Assembly (NCBI GenBank): GCA_949128115.1
Contig: OX421964.1
Coordinates: 16,640,892 to 16,704,891 of the forward strand
From: Anaspis maculata
Taxonomy: Eukaryota; Arthropoda; Insecta; Coleoptera; Scraptiidae
Length of the DNA stretch: 64,000 nt
Direction of reading: 5' to 3'
Made by a program: the position numbers and the translations under genes
Notes under the pieces: model-generated
Seen by the model: only the letters and a program-made list of their open reading frames with translations
What the model was told of the DNA's origin: nothing
Database searches by the model: none
Part shown: positions 10,790-22,689 of the stretch, piece by piece
Numbering within the stretch: the stretch's first letter is position 1
How the letters are laid out: every line of letters begins with the position of its first letter

Positions 10790-12115
10790 TTTTATTTGGG
10801 GAGGGTCCACACCAAGGGGTTGCAAATGAGTGCGAGCCAGAGGCGAACAAAGCAGTGCCATAGACCCCCTGGACCCCCCCCTCCGGCTAGGTCACTGTTA
10901 TGGGCTATTATTGATAGCTACCTATAGTCGACATTTACCAGTGCACTTAAATACTCGTCACAAAAAAATATGTACATATCTCATCCTATAGGCAGCAAAT
11001 TGAATAATCTTTGATATTTTCATATAATTTCATTCCCCTTGTTCGATTACTATGCTAACTACCGAAATGACAATAAACAAGGCTCTAAAACAAGCCAATA
11101 AACACGCAAAAGTTGAACAATGCATATGTAGCGGTAGTTGACTACATAATTATTTATTATCGTAGGAATACATTTATTCGACATAAAACTTATTGACATC
11201 GATTAGTCGTTTTATATCATATACACCATAAATTCAGTTGGTAGATACCTTTCACATAACTACCTTTATAGGTAGGTAAATAGCTATCAAGGGTGTTTTG
11301 AATCCGCGCCGTTAAATTTGAATAAAGTCCAGGACAGTTTAGAGGAAGACTCACTCGAGGACTCACCATGATACTTATAGTGAAGTTTCGAAACACATTT
11401 GAACACAGTTAAAAAAATATGTCTTTCTTATTTTGTTTTAAAGAGTTAACCAAGTGCTGTCCCTCTTTTCACTTGTTGCATTTTTCCGAAACTCTTTAAA
11501 TACATATATTTCCCCAAATTGTCCTAGTTTTTCACGGCAAGTTGAAAAAACCCTGTCTAGGTGAGAACATGCTCAAAATTATTGATGGCATCGACTATAA
11601 ACGGAAACCTCCTGGCGCCTAACTTGCTGAAATTTCCGTTAAATTCGGCGGGCACACACGACAGTAGGTACCTACACGAGTGTATGCCCACGGACAACAA
11701 CAGCTTTTTTCTCTCTGATCCTCCAACGGTCAAAATGATTCACACCACCAGCAAGGTCAAAGAAATTCTGCCATTTATAACGACACGTCCTTTCGTAAAA
11801 GGCAAGACTGCATGTCTAGGAAACCGCTACGAACAATTTCGCCCACTGGAAAACCGCCATCAGTCGCGCGCGCGCTTAAAATGCATTAATATTTCACCTT
11901 TATGGTGCTCTGCTCTCTTCAAGTTTCAAGACTCAAGCGTCTCGTCGAATTCAATTCAAGACTTGCAAATGTAACGGAGTTGTTTGATTGATCGTTATTA
12001 TTATCGACGTTAAACTCATGAATATTTGATTTCGTTCTTGGCAAATTATTCGTTCAATTGATTTCATGGTTGAGCTCCGCCTTTTTCAAGTAATTACAGA
12101 ATAAAAATAAAAGCA
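10790..12115. other. Intergenic, nothing recognised
   Basis: No domain, splice-supported exon or clear repeat. A 137-codon plus-strand frame at 11561-11974 has no recognisable motif, and I do not call it. Confidence 0.4.
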
Positions 12116-12313
12116 ATGCTGCCTTTGTACGAACTATGTAAACAAACCGGAGTTGACTTACAACTTCGAAGTCAACAACTTTTCAACGGTCTCAACCATA
12201 CATTGGATGCGGTGAAAAAAAATTTCAAACAAAAGAAGTTACAATGCTACAATTGCGATAAAACAGGGCATGGCGCAACCAAATGTGCCGAAAAGTCGAA
12301 AACTTATTTTTGA
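12116..12313 (+). CDS. CCHC zinc-knuckle exon, module 1
   Basis: This open frame of 65 residues ends with a perfect CCHC zinc knuckle, CYNCDKTGHGATKC (12245-12286; C-x2-C-x4-H-x4-C), preceded by a basic stretch FKQKK. Such knuckles bind single-stranded nucleic acid in retroviral-type Gag proteins and in cellular CNBP-like proteins. The start at 12116 has a possible acceptor (AATTACAG) 20 bases upstream, so it may instead be an internal exon. It is the best preserved of eight related modules to 18229. Whether this copy is still expressed, and whether it came from a Gag gene or a host gene, cannot be told from sequence. Confidence 0.5.
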   Translation: MLPLYELCKQTGVDLQLRSQQLFNGLNHTLDAVKKNFKQKKLQCYNCDKTGHGATKCAEKSKTYF

Positions 12314-12525
12314 GTAGGCATTTGGTATCGCCGAAGAGCTCTTTTCAAAACCTTTCCAGTAATGTGCATTTCAATCCAGGGTGTTCGTATGAGATCGTGA
12401 AGATGATTTAGTTTCGAAACGTGAAAAAATTGCCAGTGCCTTCGAGCATCAAGCTCCTTACTAAACAGTTGAAAAATCTTTTCATCTTTTCAAGTATGGA
12501 AGTTACGAATAAAACTGTTTTGTAA

Positions 12526-12567
12526 CGCTACAATTGCAATGTAATGGACCACTGAACAACTAGCTGT
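12526..12567 (+). pseudogene. Zinc-knuckle module 2, decayed
   Basis: Aligned with module 1 this reads RYNCNVMDH-stop-TTSC: the first cysteine is arginine (CGC) and an in-frame stop follows the histidine. The upstream leader is recognisable (GTTCGTATGAGATCGTGAAG near 12385). Confidence 0.7.
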
Positions 12568-12820
12568 GCCAAAAATTAATTTTCAAGCGAACAAAGCGCG
12601 TTTGGTATTGATGGTAAGTTCTTTTCTATGCATTTTCACTAGTGTTTATCACGATTGAAATTGTTTGTATATCAGATAACCCCGAAGTTGATTTCGCTTC
12701 GAAAACGTGAAAAAATTGACATTCGAGCATCAACTTCTTTGTCAAATTTGTTCAACTTCAGTGGGAAAAACACGTTCTTATTTTTAAAACAGAAAAGTTG
12801 GGAATAAAACTTCTCTGTAA

Positions 12821-12862
12821 TGCTACAATTGCGATGCGACGTGCCACAGCGCAACCAAATGT
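12821..12862 (+). pseudogene. Zinc-knuckle module 3, knuckle intact
   Basis: The 14 codons read CYNCDATCHSATKC with all four ligands kept. The basic leader (AAACAGAAAAGTTGGG) is present, but the flanking frame is broken. Module spacing from module 2 is 295 bp. Confidence 0.7.
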
Positions 12863-13572
12863 GCCGAGGACTATTTTTTGAGCAATCATAGCGTGTTTGG
12901 TATCGCCGGAAAGCTCTTCGCTTTTGCTAGTGTGCAGGATGGAAGTTTTCCTGTTGAAACAGTTAAGGAACGAGATATGTTTTTCACAAGAGTTTTTCAC
13001 GTGAATTTAAAATTTGGGATAAAAAATGTTCTATATTTTGCAGTATACACGATGTTGACCAATTTGACGCCCTGTATTCAGCTATTGGGAATGTATTCTA
13101 CCTTAGTGATACATAGAGGAGAAGAAAAATCATTTCCAATAGCTGAATACAAAAATTCGACCGGTTTTATGGCCTCTCACCTCAGTCCCTCTGAACTTTA
13201 GAACCACTAAATGAATTTGAGTAAAATTCTACTTATGATAATTATTCATAACAAATTTCTGGCAAGTTACAGCCAAATACCTCCACCCGTTTACGAATTA
13301 TTCAAGTCTTTTAAAGCACCCCGTATATTGCGAAATATGGAAAATTTGGGTCCTCACATTTGAATTCTACAAAAAAATGGCTGTAAAAAACCTTTTCAAT
13401 TTTTCTTTGTTGTTGGATGTTTGTATCAGATGACCCTGAAGATGATTACGTTCCGAAGCTTGAGAATTACAGTGAATCATAGAGTTCTTCATCAAATTTC
13501 TCCAACTTCAGTATAAGATCACGTTCCTATCTTTTAAAACAAAAAAGTTACAAGCAAAACAGTTTTTCTAGA

Positions 13573-13614
13573 GGCTACAATTGCGATGTAACGGGGCACT
13601 CAACAACTAACTGT
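13573..13614 (+). pseudogene. Zinc-knuckle module 4
   Basis: This reads GYNCDVTGHSTTNC; the first cysteine codon TGC is GGC. Upstream are the acidic leader and KKSYKQ-type basic stretch; downstream is AENKFT then a stop. Confidence 0.7.
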
Positions 13615-13689
13615 GCTGAAAACAAATTCACATGACGTGTTTGGTATCGCCCGAAACTTTTTTTCATTTATGTACACTTCAAAACAAAT

Positions 13690-13920
13690 ATGTTCGTATC
13701 AGATGACCCCAAAGATGTTTTTGTTCCAAAACTTGAAGAAGTTAACCGTTACAGTCAAGCATTCGATTCTTCATTGAATTTCTTCAACTTCAATGTAAGA
13801 TCACGTTCCTATCTTTTCAAACAAAAAAGTTACAAGCAAACAGTTTTTCTAAATGCTACAAATGCGATGTAACGGGGCACTCAACAGCTAACTGTGCTGA
13901 AAACCAATTCACATGACGTG
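13690..13920 (+). pseudogene. Zinc-knuckle module 5, one base short
   Basis: A leader starting MFVSDDPKD, rich in acidic residues, leads through FKQKSYKQ to the knuckle CYKCDVTGHSTANC (13854-13895). A single-base loss near 13840 (CAAACAG where sister modules have CAAAACTG) puts leader and knuckle in different frames. In modules without that loss the two would be one frame of about 75 codons ending shortly after the knuckle. This suggests the ancestral unit was a self-contained mini-ORF. Confidence 0.6.
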
Positions 13921-14135
13921 TTTGGTATCGCCCGAAACTTCTTTTCATTTATGTACACTTCAAAACAAAGATGTTCGTATCAGATGACCCCAAAGATGTT
14001 TTTGTTCCAAAACTTGGAGAAGTTAACAGTTACAGTCAAGCATTCGATTCTTCATCAAATTTCTTCAACTTCAATGTAAGATCACATTCCTATATTTTTC
14101 AACAAAAAAGTAACTAGCAAAACTGTTTTTCCAAA

Positions 14136-14178
14136 TGCTACAATTGCGATGTTAACGGGACACTCAACAAGTAACTGT
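14136..14178 (+). pseudogene. Zinc-knuckle module 6, frameshifted
   Basis: CYNCDV is followed by one extra T (GATGTTAACGGG), so the histidine and last cysteine fall out of frame. Spacing from module 5 is 282 bp. Confidence 0.7.
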
Positions 14179-14298
14179 GCTGGAGACAAATTTTTGAGTA
14201 AACATGACGTGTTTGGTATCACCGGAAAGCTCTTTCCGATAACTTCTCAATAAAATACATTACAAGCAAGGATATTCGTACCGGAGGACACAGACTTG

Positions 14299-14541
14299 AA
14301 ACAAGAGAGCTAACGGCCAGTTTTTTTTTTAAATACCAGAGTCCCCGCGCCCAGAGACATGTTGCAAGTTGATATTTAGGTGGTACAGGTCAAGTCAGGT
14401 CACTGCCAGATAATCTGTTGGGTATTTTTTTCTATAACGTTCTTGGCGTGAAACAAGGGGTAGGATTAATAAAAAATAAGCATAAGCTTTGCTTGGATTT
14501 CATAGGCGTTGTCAGGGAAAGTCTGCTTGGCAACTCCTCAA
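14299..14541. other. Left flank with half of a palindrome
   Basis: TAATAAAAAATAAGCATAAGC at about 14468 pairs with GCTTATGCTTATTTTTTATTA at about 14560-14580, giving arms of about 35 bases around a 60-base loop. The right arm lies inside the 192-bp direct repeat. No coding signal. Confidence 0.6.
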
Positions 14542-14733
14542 GAATCTAAGCAAATGCTTATGCTTATTTTTTATTAATACTACCCAAGTTATCTCATTCT
14601 TTAACATTTTCATCGAGGCGACCAAACCCAAAACAGCAAATAATAAGTCTTACTTTGAAGGACTGTTATCCCCGTTATTGAGTTTTGGCGTGGCATGTTT
14701 TCATAGTTAAGTCACCTTCATTTTGATGATGTA
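14542..14733 (+). repeat. 192-bp direct repeat, left copy
   Basis: From GAATCTAAGC to GATGATGTA, identical as far as I can read to 16049-16240. The two copies exactly bracket the retrotransposon fragment at 14734-16048, as a target-site duplication would. Upstream and downstream flanks of the pair do not match each other. Confidence 0.85.
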
Positions 14734-16048
14734 ATATAATAATAATTTATTGTGTTTACCCAAATAGATGTACAATAATAAAACAAAATATAAAATACAA
14801 AAGACAAAATATAAGTACAATTCCGTAAATGTAATATTTAATGCTCCATGTGAGCTTACGCAATAGCAAACGAAATGAAAATATCAAAACAACGAAATAT
14901 CAAACAAATAACAAAACATACATCAATCCTAGTTCAGTTCTAATATCACTTCAGCTCTAAATTGCAGCGCTTTTCCTAAAAAATAGTAAATGTGATTGAT
15001 TTTCTCTTCTGTTAGATTTTTCAATAGACACAGATGGAAGTTGTGAGATTCCACCTCGTGTAATGAGTATGGGGATAGCCAGTAACTTCTATAAGTGGAG
15101 AGAGCGGGGCATATACAAATTATGTGGAAAATATCTTCTGTGGCATTATAGTTACAGAGTGTGCAATTTTCGGTTAAGTTGATGACATACTTGGATTGAT
15201 TTAGGTAAAGTCTAAGAAATTTTTTGCTATGGAGTCTTATTTGGCATATGGTTCTAATTTTATTCAACTGGATGTTCATATTTAAGTAACAGTTTGAGCT
15301 TTTGCTGAGTAGGTCCCTGTACACATTGTTATAGCGAGATTCATGAGCGGCCACCCTGTCAATCACTTCGAAGTTTTTCTTAACCAATTCAAGGTGAGTG
15401 TCTAAATTGCTCTCAGCGTATGTAAAACTCTGTAACTCCCAGATTTTGCTCAGGTTGTTGCTTTGGAGTAAAATTTTGAATTGGGAAACCCAGTTGTATC
15501 GTAAGTCTACGTTCGCGTTTGTTTCGTCTAATTTTTTAAGTCGATTATAGCATATTCTCGGGAGACGATAGTTTGGCATTTTCATGATTTTACACCACCA
15601 TATTATAGACTTGCGCAAGATTGTAAGTTCTAGTTTAGTTAATCCTGTTTCAAGCCGGACAAAGCAGTTTGGCGTTGATGACGGTAAAAAAAATAATGAT
15701 TTAACGAATTTTAGCTGTGTCTTCTCAATGAAATCAACGTACCTCAATCCCCAAATTTCTGCTAAGTATAAAAGTGTTGCAAGGATTACACTTGAGTAGA
15801 GCTTTTTCTTTGATTCCCAGGAGTTTGAACCACATCTTCCTAATAATTTAAGAGTGTTGCCAATGGCTAGGTTACTTCTACTCGCAAAATGCTGTTGGGC
15901 GTCTTTGAAGATTCCTGAGCTAGCGAAAGGAATGCCAAGATAGGTGTATTTTTTTACGGTTTCTAAGGTTTTGTCGTCATATGTAAAATTGAATGTGTTG
16001 TGAGTATTTGTTGTTTCTAAGCTTGTTGTTGTTGGTCTTGTTGTTGTT
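14734..16048 (-). pseudogene. 5'-truncated non-LTR retrotransposon, RT ORF 3' end
   Basis: On the minus strand an open frame runs from the element edge near 16046 to the stop at 14929, about 370 codons. It holds the C-terminal part of a non-LTR reverse transcriptase polyprotein: YTYLGIPF, then SVILATLLYLAEIWGLR, a VRLETG motif, and near the end a zinc motif CTLC-x9-HIICIC (C-x2-C-x9-H-x4-C) typical of jockey/R1/I-like ORF2 tails. RT catalytic motifs, endonuclease and ORF1 are absent through 5' truncation. A short 3' UTR ends in an ATT/ATA-rich tail at about 14734-14760. The frame is intact, so the insertion is probably young. Clade is not determined. Confidence 0.85.
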
Positions 16049-16240
16049 GAATCTAAGCAAATGCTTATGCTTATTTTTTATTAATACTACCCAAGTTATC
16101 TCATTCTTTAACATTTTCATCGAGGCGACCAAACCCAAAACAGCAAATAATAAGTCTTACTTTGAAGGACTGTTATCCCCGTTATTGAGTTTTGGCGTGG
16201 CATGTTTTCATAGTTAAGTCACCTTCATTTTGATGATGTA
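16049..16240 (+). repeat. 192-bp direct repeat, right copy
   Basis: Same sequence as 14542-14733. It directly follows the 5'-truncated end of the retrotransposon fragment. These are not LTRs: they lack TG...CA ends and the enclosed RT is of the non-LTR kind. Confidence 0.85.
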
Positions 16241-16616
16241 TTCACCCTTGAAATTAATACGGTTGAAGTCTGGACAGCTTGTTTAGATTCGATTACAGAA
16301 AATCGATTTTTTTTAAACACCCCTTATATTGCGAAATATAGAACATTTTGGTCTTCAAGTTTGGAATTCTACGAGTACATTGTTGTAAAAAACATTTTTT
16401 GTTTGAAAAAACCTCGCTGGATCATCTGTACAGACATTCTTATAACTGAGAATGTTCGTATCAGATGACTTTGAAGATGATTTGGTTCCGAAACTTGAAG
16501 AATTTAACAATCACAGGCCAAGCAACCAATTATTCATCAAATTTCTCTAACCTTAGTGTAAATTACGTTTTTATCTTTTTAAACAAAAAAGTTACAAGCA
16601 AAACTGTTTTCCGGAA

Positions 16617-16658
16617 TGATACAATTGCGATGTGACAGGACACTCAACAACTAACGGT
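16617..16658 (+). pseudogene. Zinc-knuckle module 7, decayed
   Basis: The leader MFVSDDFEDDLVPKLEE (from 16451) is well preserved. In the knuckle the first cysteine codon has become TGA and the last one GGT. Upstream, the ATATTGCGAAATATAG stretch at 16330 recurs near 13325 and 34597. Confidence 0.65.
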
Positions 16659-16669
16659 ACGAACATACT

Positions 16670-18139
16670 TATTTGAAATGTACTGTGATGAAACCCCCAT
16701 TTCCCTAATTATTTAGCCGTGAAACAATTGACCCTTGCGTTGTGTATTGTTGTGCCGTAGTTTATAACCCTTCTACCTGAACCATCAATAGATTCTCGAA
16801 TCCCTTTGATTCCCAAATCATTCTAGTACCCAGGGCCTCCATTCCCCAGGTTCTTTTGAAAGAGGACGATTGAATAAACATTACAAAATAAACAAAGTCT
16901 CTAAAACCACAAATCCTTTATTTACCGATTAATCAATAATCGCTAATTTAATTTAGGGAACCTTAACTCATTTGAAATAATAGGCTAGTGGACATGGTTT
17001 TTTTTATTTCTTTTTATGAAAGATCCTCCCAAAATTGTTGCATTTGCAAGATGATTTTGTTTAAAAAAGTTTTTGTACATATAAAAAAACATGAAAAAGA
17101 TTTGTCTGTTTGAATGGCGCGGCAAGTGCGTGACGTCACATTTTGAAGAGCCAATAGAAACTCTAGTTGGCCATTCGATGACTGAAGAACAACTTCTCGT
17201 TTTGAACTGATTTATACCAAAAAAATATAATGAAATGCTGGAGTGCTATGGTTTGACCTCACATTTTGGTCGATTCTTCCTTAAAATTCACTTATTTTTG
17301 CTCGTGCAGGCTTCGGATTATTGTCACAACAGTGTTATTAGTGCTATATGAGTGGCAGTACTGCGAGAGTCGCATGCCATATGTCAACCCCACGTCAAAT
17401 AATCTAGTTTTTTTAATTCAATTTCGCTTAATATTACATAATAACTCCATGCAATGGTATCAAAAATAAGTTCTTTGTGATAAAGTTGTACTCGCACGTG
17501 AAAATACACCACTACGTAATAGATCCAGAACGAATGCTTCGGTCGAATGTCAAATGCGTTCCCCTTTTCTTCCTCCCACCTCCTAGCCCACTTTCAAGCT
17601 GTGACGTAGCATATTATTCCTGATTTGAATAAGTCCACTTTCAAATTGATTTTTTACCGAAATGAAATCATATTTCGAAAAACTTTTCCAACTACAAATT
17701 CGTCATTCAGATATTTATCAGGTTTATGATACTTTTATACTGAAATGCGATTGATGTCCAGTAGCCTATTATTCAACTACATGCTCTCATGTGTGCTGCC
17801 TAAAGCTTACAATAAGGAATTACTCAATTCAATTTACATTCGGCTTATGAGGTTAAAATACATCCTAATTACCTGCGAAAACCCCGCGCCTAATTAATAA
17901 TTCAGACTCTCAATTAATTCCCGTTTCCGTATTCCTATTCACTTAGAGGAAAGACCTGGATGAGGGAAGACCCGCTTCTTTGGAATGCGGCGCGGCGCGC
18001 CTCTAGCATCCTCCCTTGTACAATTTCTTTCGTTCACAATATCGCCCGTGATACTAATTTATTCCGAAATTCTAATTCCTCTTCATGATTTTAAGCTGGC
18101 CATCACAGTACGTTATTAAGAAGATATCGAAAAGAGCTT
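16670..18139. other. Intergenic, nothing recognised
   Basis: AT-rich sequence with scattered AATAAA hexamers (for example 16874) and no supported exon. TGACGTCACATTTTG at 17130 is a CRE-like palindrome but has no neighbouring gene start. Confidence 0.4.
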
Positions 18140-18187
18140 CCTGGCGATTCCAAACACGTCATGTTTACTCAAAAATTTGTTCTTAAC

Positions 18188-18229
18188 ACAGTTAGTTGTT
18201 GAGTGTCCCGTCACACTACAATTGTAGCA
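18188..18229 (-). pseudogene. Zinc-knuckle module 8, inverted, knuckle intact
   Basis: On the minus strand this reads CYNCSVTGHSTTNC, followed by VKNKFLSKHDVFGIA, the same tail as the plus-strand modules. It is the only copy in reverse orientation and lies about 500 bp beyond the end of the C2H2 gene. Confidence 0.75.
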
Positions 18230-18726
18230 TTTCGAAAAAGAGTTTTGCTTGCAACTTTCTTGTTTAAAAAGATAGAGACGTGACCTTCGGCGGTTTCAAT
18301 ACAGCGCCAGTCCTCTTACCTTTATAATTGAAGGATAGATTTTGTGTTACTTATATTCATTTGCTTGTCGTCTTCTTTATTCATTCCGACCCAGCAGCAT
18401 CCAGATTTTCTGCAAAACACGTTAGGTCTTCAAACATAACTACTTCCTTGTCGTTGGCCTTCCTCTTACTCTCATTGGGAATCCAAAGTTTATTCAAGTG
18501 ATTTCTGGACTGGTTCCTGAAATAATACAGACGCGAAGCTCAGTCAAGTGCATTGTTTTAATGAACAGTTCAGCCTATAACAAGGTCATTCTAACCTTAC
18601 GAGTATTTACACGTAACACTGAAGAATCCTCAACTAAAACGAACGAATGTAATTGTATAAAATTCAGGAAATATAACGCGAAAACATTACACAGTTTATA
18701 AATAATATTTTGCAAGAAAAAAAGTC

Positions 18727-20540
18727 TCAATCACTAGTAGCACCCGAGCTTGTTCCAGCTTCCATCATGGATTCGTCGACTGGAGCTATCCTGGGCCTTT
18801 TCGACGACGTCTCCGCCAAGACCCATCCCCTCGCGTCCGTGTGCCTCAGTCTGATGTGAAACGACATGTCTTTTTTCGTCGCCGAAGAGAAAATACAATG
18901 AGGGCAGTTGAGCCAGTCCCCGAGCTGCGACGGGTGCTCTTTGGAAAAATGCTTCCTGACCAGGGCCAGCGAATTGGCCGTGAAAGGGCACTGCGAACAC
19001 TTCCTCGCGACGTGATTCTGTTCGTAGTGCGTGTCCATCCGCTCCTGATGGCGACACCTGTACATGCACACTTTGCACTGGATCCAACCCCCGGCGGGCT
19101 GCCCGTCGCTCCCGCCCACCCAAGACATCGCGTACGAGTGTTCCAGCAACACGTTGATCTTGTCGTCGTCGATGACGACCGGTATGTCCGCGTCTAGCAA
19201 TTGTCTGTGCGCTTGTTTCATCACCACCGGTTCTACCGCTTCCGACTCGTCGTAGGACGTCGGCCCGTCGTTCTCGAAACTGAATCCGACCAATTTGATT
19301 CGTTTCTTTGGCGTTCTGGCAGATCCGATTTTGTCGTGCTCCTCATCGACTTGGAGCGGTTCGTGCTCGATCACGAACGTCTCGTCGTCGTCACTGATCA
19401 TTTCTTCCTTGATTTGCAACTCTTCATGCTCAATACCGTCCTCTTGGTCATCTTCCCCAACAACCTCTGTTTTAACCTGCACGGCGGTTTCTTCTCCTAG
19501 ATTTTCTACTTGTATTGGATCTAATTCTCCAATCGAATATTCTTCTTCAACTAAATTTTCTTCTATAGCTAAGTTTTCTTTTTTAACCGAATTTTCGTCT
19601 TCGATCGAATCGTCTTCTATAACTGTATATCCTTCTATAAAATGTTCTTCCTCTTCCTCTAAGGCGGAATCTTCTATAGCGGAACTTTCCTCTAGAGCGG
19701 AGTCTTCTTCTAGAGCGGAATCTTCTTCTCCAGCAGAATACTTTTCTAGACTTGTGCTCTGTTGTGGAACTGGACTTTCGTGCTTGATGGGTCTTTCACC
19801 TGGATCGCTGCTCATGCAATCCGACAAGGCCCTCGCAATGCTTTCCAATTCGGTCGTGCTGTCCTCTATGTAATTGGTGCATCCTTCCAGTTCCTCCGCC
19901 AAATTTTTGGGCAAGTAGTCTTTGTTGCCCAAAATATTGGAAATGTGTTCCAAATCCGATAAGACATCCTTAATGTCGTTGGTGCAAACCGAAAGCTTGC
20001 CCATGTATTCGTTGAACTTGGCGGATCTGCAGCTCTTCTCATCAACGGGAACTTTACGTACCACTTCATGTACTTCGTACTTCGTAATGAGCTTGGCGGG
20101 GATTTTGGATGCCGCTTCGCGCTTCGTCTTGGCGACCACGACGAGTCTGCTGGGGTTTCCGACCTTTGGTGGTAGTGGTGGTGCTGCCGCTGCTTCTTGC
20201 TTCACGGTCGTCGTCGACGGGACGTGGTGGACGGGGTTCATGCCAGGAGCGGCATCGACCTTGCGCACTGCTGGACGCTGCGTAACGGCCCTCAAATAAG
20301 AAAAGCCTCCGCTGGCTGTGTCATCGACGGGAGTCCCGGGTGCTGCTTGACGCTTCTTGGCGACCACCTGGATTCTTGCGGTGGCGGGGGGAGAAAGTTC
20401 CAAGGTTCTTTTGACGATTCCACGGGGCGAGCTGAGGGGATAAGTTTTTGGCGCCGGTCTGGGGTGGGGCTTTTGGAGCGCCGGAGGTTTGTTCCAAGGA
20501 AAGATTATCGGAATGGCGGCAGGCTTCAGCACACGACCAG
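18727..20540 (-). CDS. C2H2 zinc-finger protein with acidic region
   Basis: Large coding exon of about 604 residues ending in stop at 18727. Three C2H2 fingers lie near the C-terminus, each C-x2-C-x12-H-x4-H: CKVC...H, CSQC...H and CPHC...H, about 94, 69 and 37 residues from the end. The N-terminal third is basic and proline-rich; the middle is a long Glu/Asp-rich region with repeats of the type SALEEDSALEESSAIEDSALEE. Probably a nuclear DNA-binding regulator. CTTTTCTTTTCCAG directly upstream (AG at 20541-20542) looks like an acceptor, so an upstream exon probably exists; an in-frame ATG at 20560-20562 would lie in that intron. A candidate upstream exon ending ATGCCTGAATTG before GTGAGT (20892 region) does not join in frame. 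TTTATT at 18376 and 18488 could be poly(A) signals in reverse. No ortholog is recognised. Confidence 0.8.
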
Positions 20541-20599
20541 CTGGAAAAGAAAAGGTTTTCATTAACCAATCGTAAGATCAATTTTCAATAAATTTGATC

Positions 20600-22590
20600 G
20601 ACGTTTTATTCAAAAGTAATTTGATCAGGATTTTTTTTTGTGGTATTCCCTCTTTGTTTTGTTTGAACGTTGGTACCTGAAGTAGGTACGGTCGTTGACG
20701 TTCGTAGCGTTTGCCGGTGGGCGAGGGAGATGGCGCTGGGAGAGAGGCAGTCGCGAAGAGAGAAGAGAATCAGCTGTGGTGAGGAACACGTGATTTTCAG
20801 TGCAACGAGAGTGCGTCGTTTTTACAATTTCAAGGTCGGTCTTTCTTTGATTATTGTACCATGATTTTGGCTTTCTTCCACTCACCAATTCAGGCATTTC
20901 GATACCTATTTTTTCCGCAAAATTATTGTACGGTTGCGGCCAAAATAAAGTGGACGATAATGTCAACGAGTTGGCGTGCTGTCATGCGACGTTCAGGCCA
21001 GAATCCTGGAGAATCTGTCAACTGTCGTCCACTTTAAAAAGTCCGCAATAGTACATAACCCGAAATTCTTTGTTCTCTTTGTTCTCAACGAGCTTGCATA
21101 ACCCGCAGTTTTTCCCCTTTGAAATCAAGGTGCTTTGAGCTGCTTTGAATTTTGTGTAATCTATCTACCCCGAAATGATCTCAATGTTAACGGCAAAGGT
21201 CGTAATCTAGTGGGTGTGCACTTTGCGCACTCATGACGTGGCCTCGGGATCGCATGTTTCTTTTCCACAAGTTACGTCACAAATAGTAAGACGACAAAAA
21301 GAAACTCTGCTACGCCAAAACCAGCCGCTAAGTAGAGAACAGTACTTTTTATGATTCATTCTTATTTCATTGTTCACTGTAGGGTTATAAATGAAAGTAA
21401 AGGAAGGAAAGAGAGACTTGCCGCTTCTCCGTGTCCGGGAGGGGGGGGGGGTCCACCTGCTTGTATGAATCTGCCTTGTTGAGTCTACTAACCTTTTCTT
21501 ATTTGGGGGGAAATTATGTAAGACGACGAAGAGAGGGCCACAGGCTGGCTCGAGTCGATTTTCTTGTATTTACTGTATGTGATTACTGTTTGCTAACCAT
21601 TGTTCTGTTTTGAATGTATGTATGTATCTGTGGGGTTTGTGATGGGTAACTGCTGGGCAATTTCGGGTGAATGCGTTATAGATACTTCTTCCTTCCAATT
21701 GCTTACAAAGAGTATGACCAACCAACGCCAACTTCTCTACTTATTTATCTCTCACCTGTCTCTTGTTCATTTATCTACCTGTTTATCTATAATTTGTTTC
21801 TTGTTTATTTACCTACACCATCACTCATCATTTATTTCTTGCTGGTTTATCTACTTGTTTATCGATCATTTCTTTATTGTTTACTAATCCATCAATTTGA
21901 ATCCTATTGTTTGTAAAGTGTAAAATTAATTGCTGAGCGTAAAGTTTCTTCAAGGCGTAAGCGAGCGAGTTTTCTTTTGTCGTTAAGTAAATAACTTGTA
22001 AACGAAGCAAACGTTTCAAAGAGGTTCAAGCACCGATTCACGCTGACTTGATCAGTGCATTACTGGAGTGACTTCTCAGTCATTTCATCATGACTCATTC
22101 ACACTTGACTTTTGTTCAGATCATTTGGGAAGGGATTTTTCAGCAATCAACCAGGCTATACGCATGGGTTTCTTTGGCGTCTTCTTCCCATGAGTGCCTG
22201 TCAGCAAATACGTCACTGTTCCTTTGCGATTAAATTGACAGTTTAACATGTTTCATGATTTCTTGTTTTGATTTGCTAATCTGATTTTGTGTTCATTTCA
22301 TTGTTGTGAATTCCTGCATTGTAAATAATTTGTAATGATTTTTCTTGTTCCATTCTTGTATGTGTTTTGTTGTTCTTCATCCATGTGGTGTCATTTTATC
22401 ACTGTCAATTTATTGTTGTTGGGTGTTTTGAGAAAAGAAACAAATTCATTCAAAACTTTGCTAATTGATTTCCAATAAACATTCATTTTGCATGCATTTC
22501 ATTCGCGTTTCATTCAAGAATCAAACTTCATCCCCAACGACACATTCTCATCTAGAGTAAGAACTCACACAACGTAGATAAAAGGTAAAC
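20600..22590. other. Upstream region of C2H2 gene; low-complexity tract
   Basis: No supported exon apart from the unplaced MPEL-GTGAGT candidate near 20892. 21690-21910 is a T-rich low-complexity stretch with many TTTATCTAC-like repeats. A G-run lies at 21439-21450. Nothing else recognised. Confidence 0.4.
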
Positions 22591-22689
22591 GACGTGGGGA
22601 AGAGAAGAAACAACGACGATCACTGTCAACATCGAAAAGAGGGGTACACAACATATTTTAAGCTCAACACAGTTTTTCGTAACAAAGAT

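Noticed and set aside
14542..16240. 192-bp direct repeats as LTRs of an LTR retrotransposon
   Set aside because: No TG...CA ends, and the enclosed frame is a non-LTR type reverse transcriptase tail reading on the minus strand.
19295..19873. Plus-strand serine-rich open frame of 192 codons
   Set aside because: It is the complement of the Glu/Asp-rich codons of the C2H2 zinc-finger gene.
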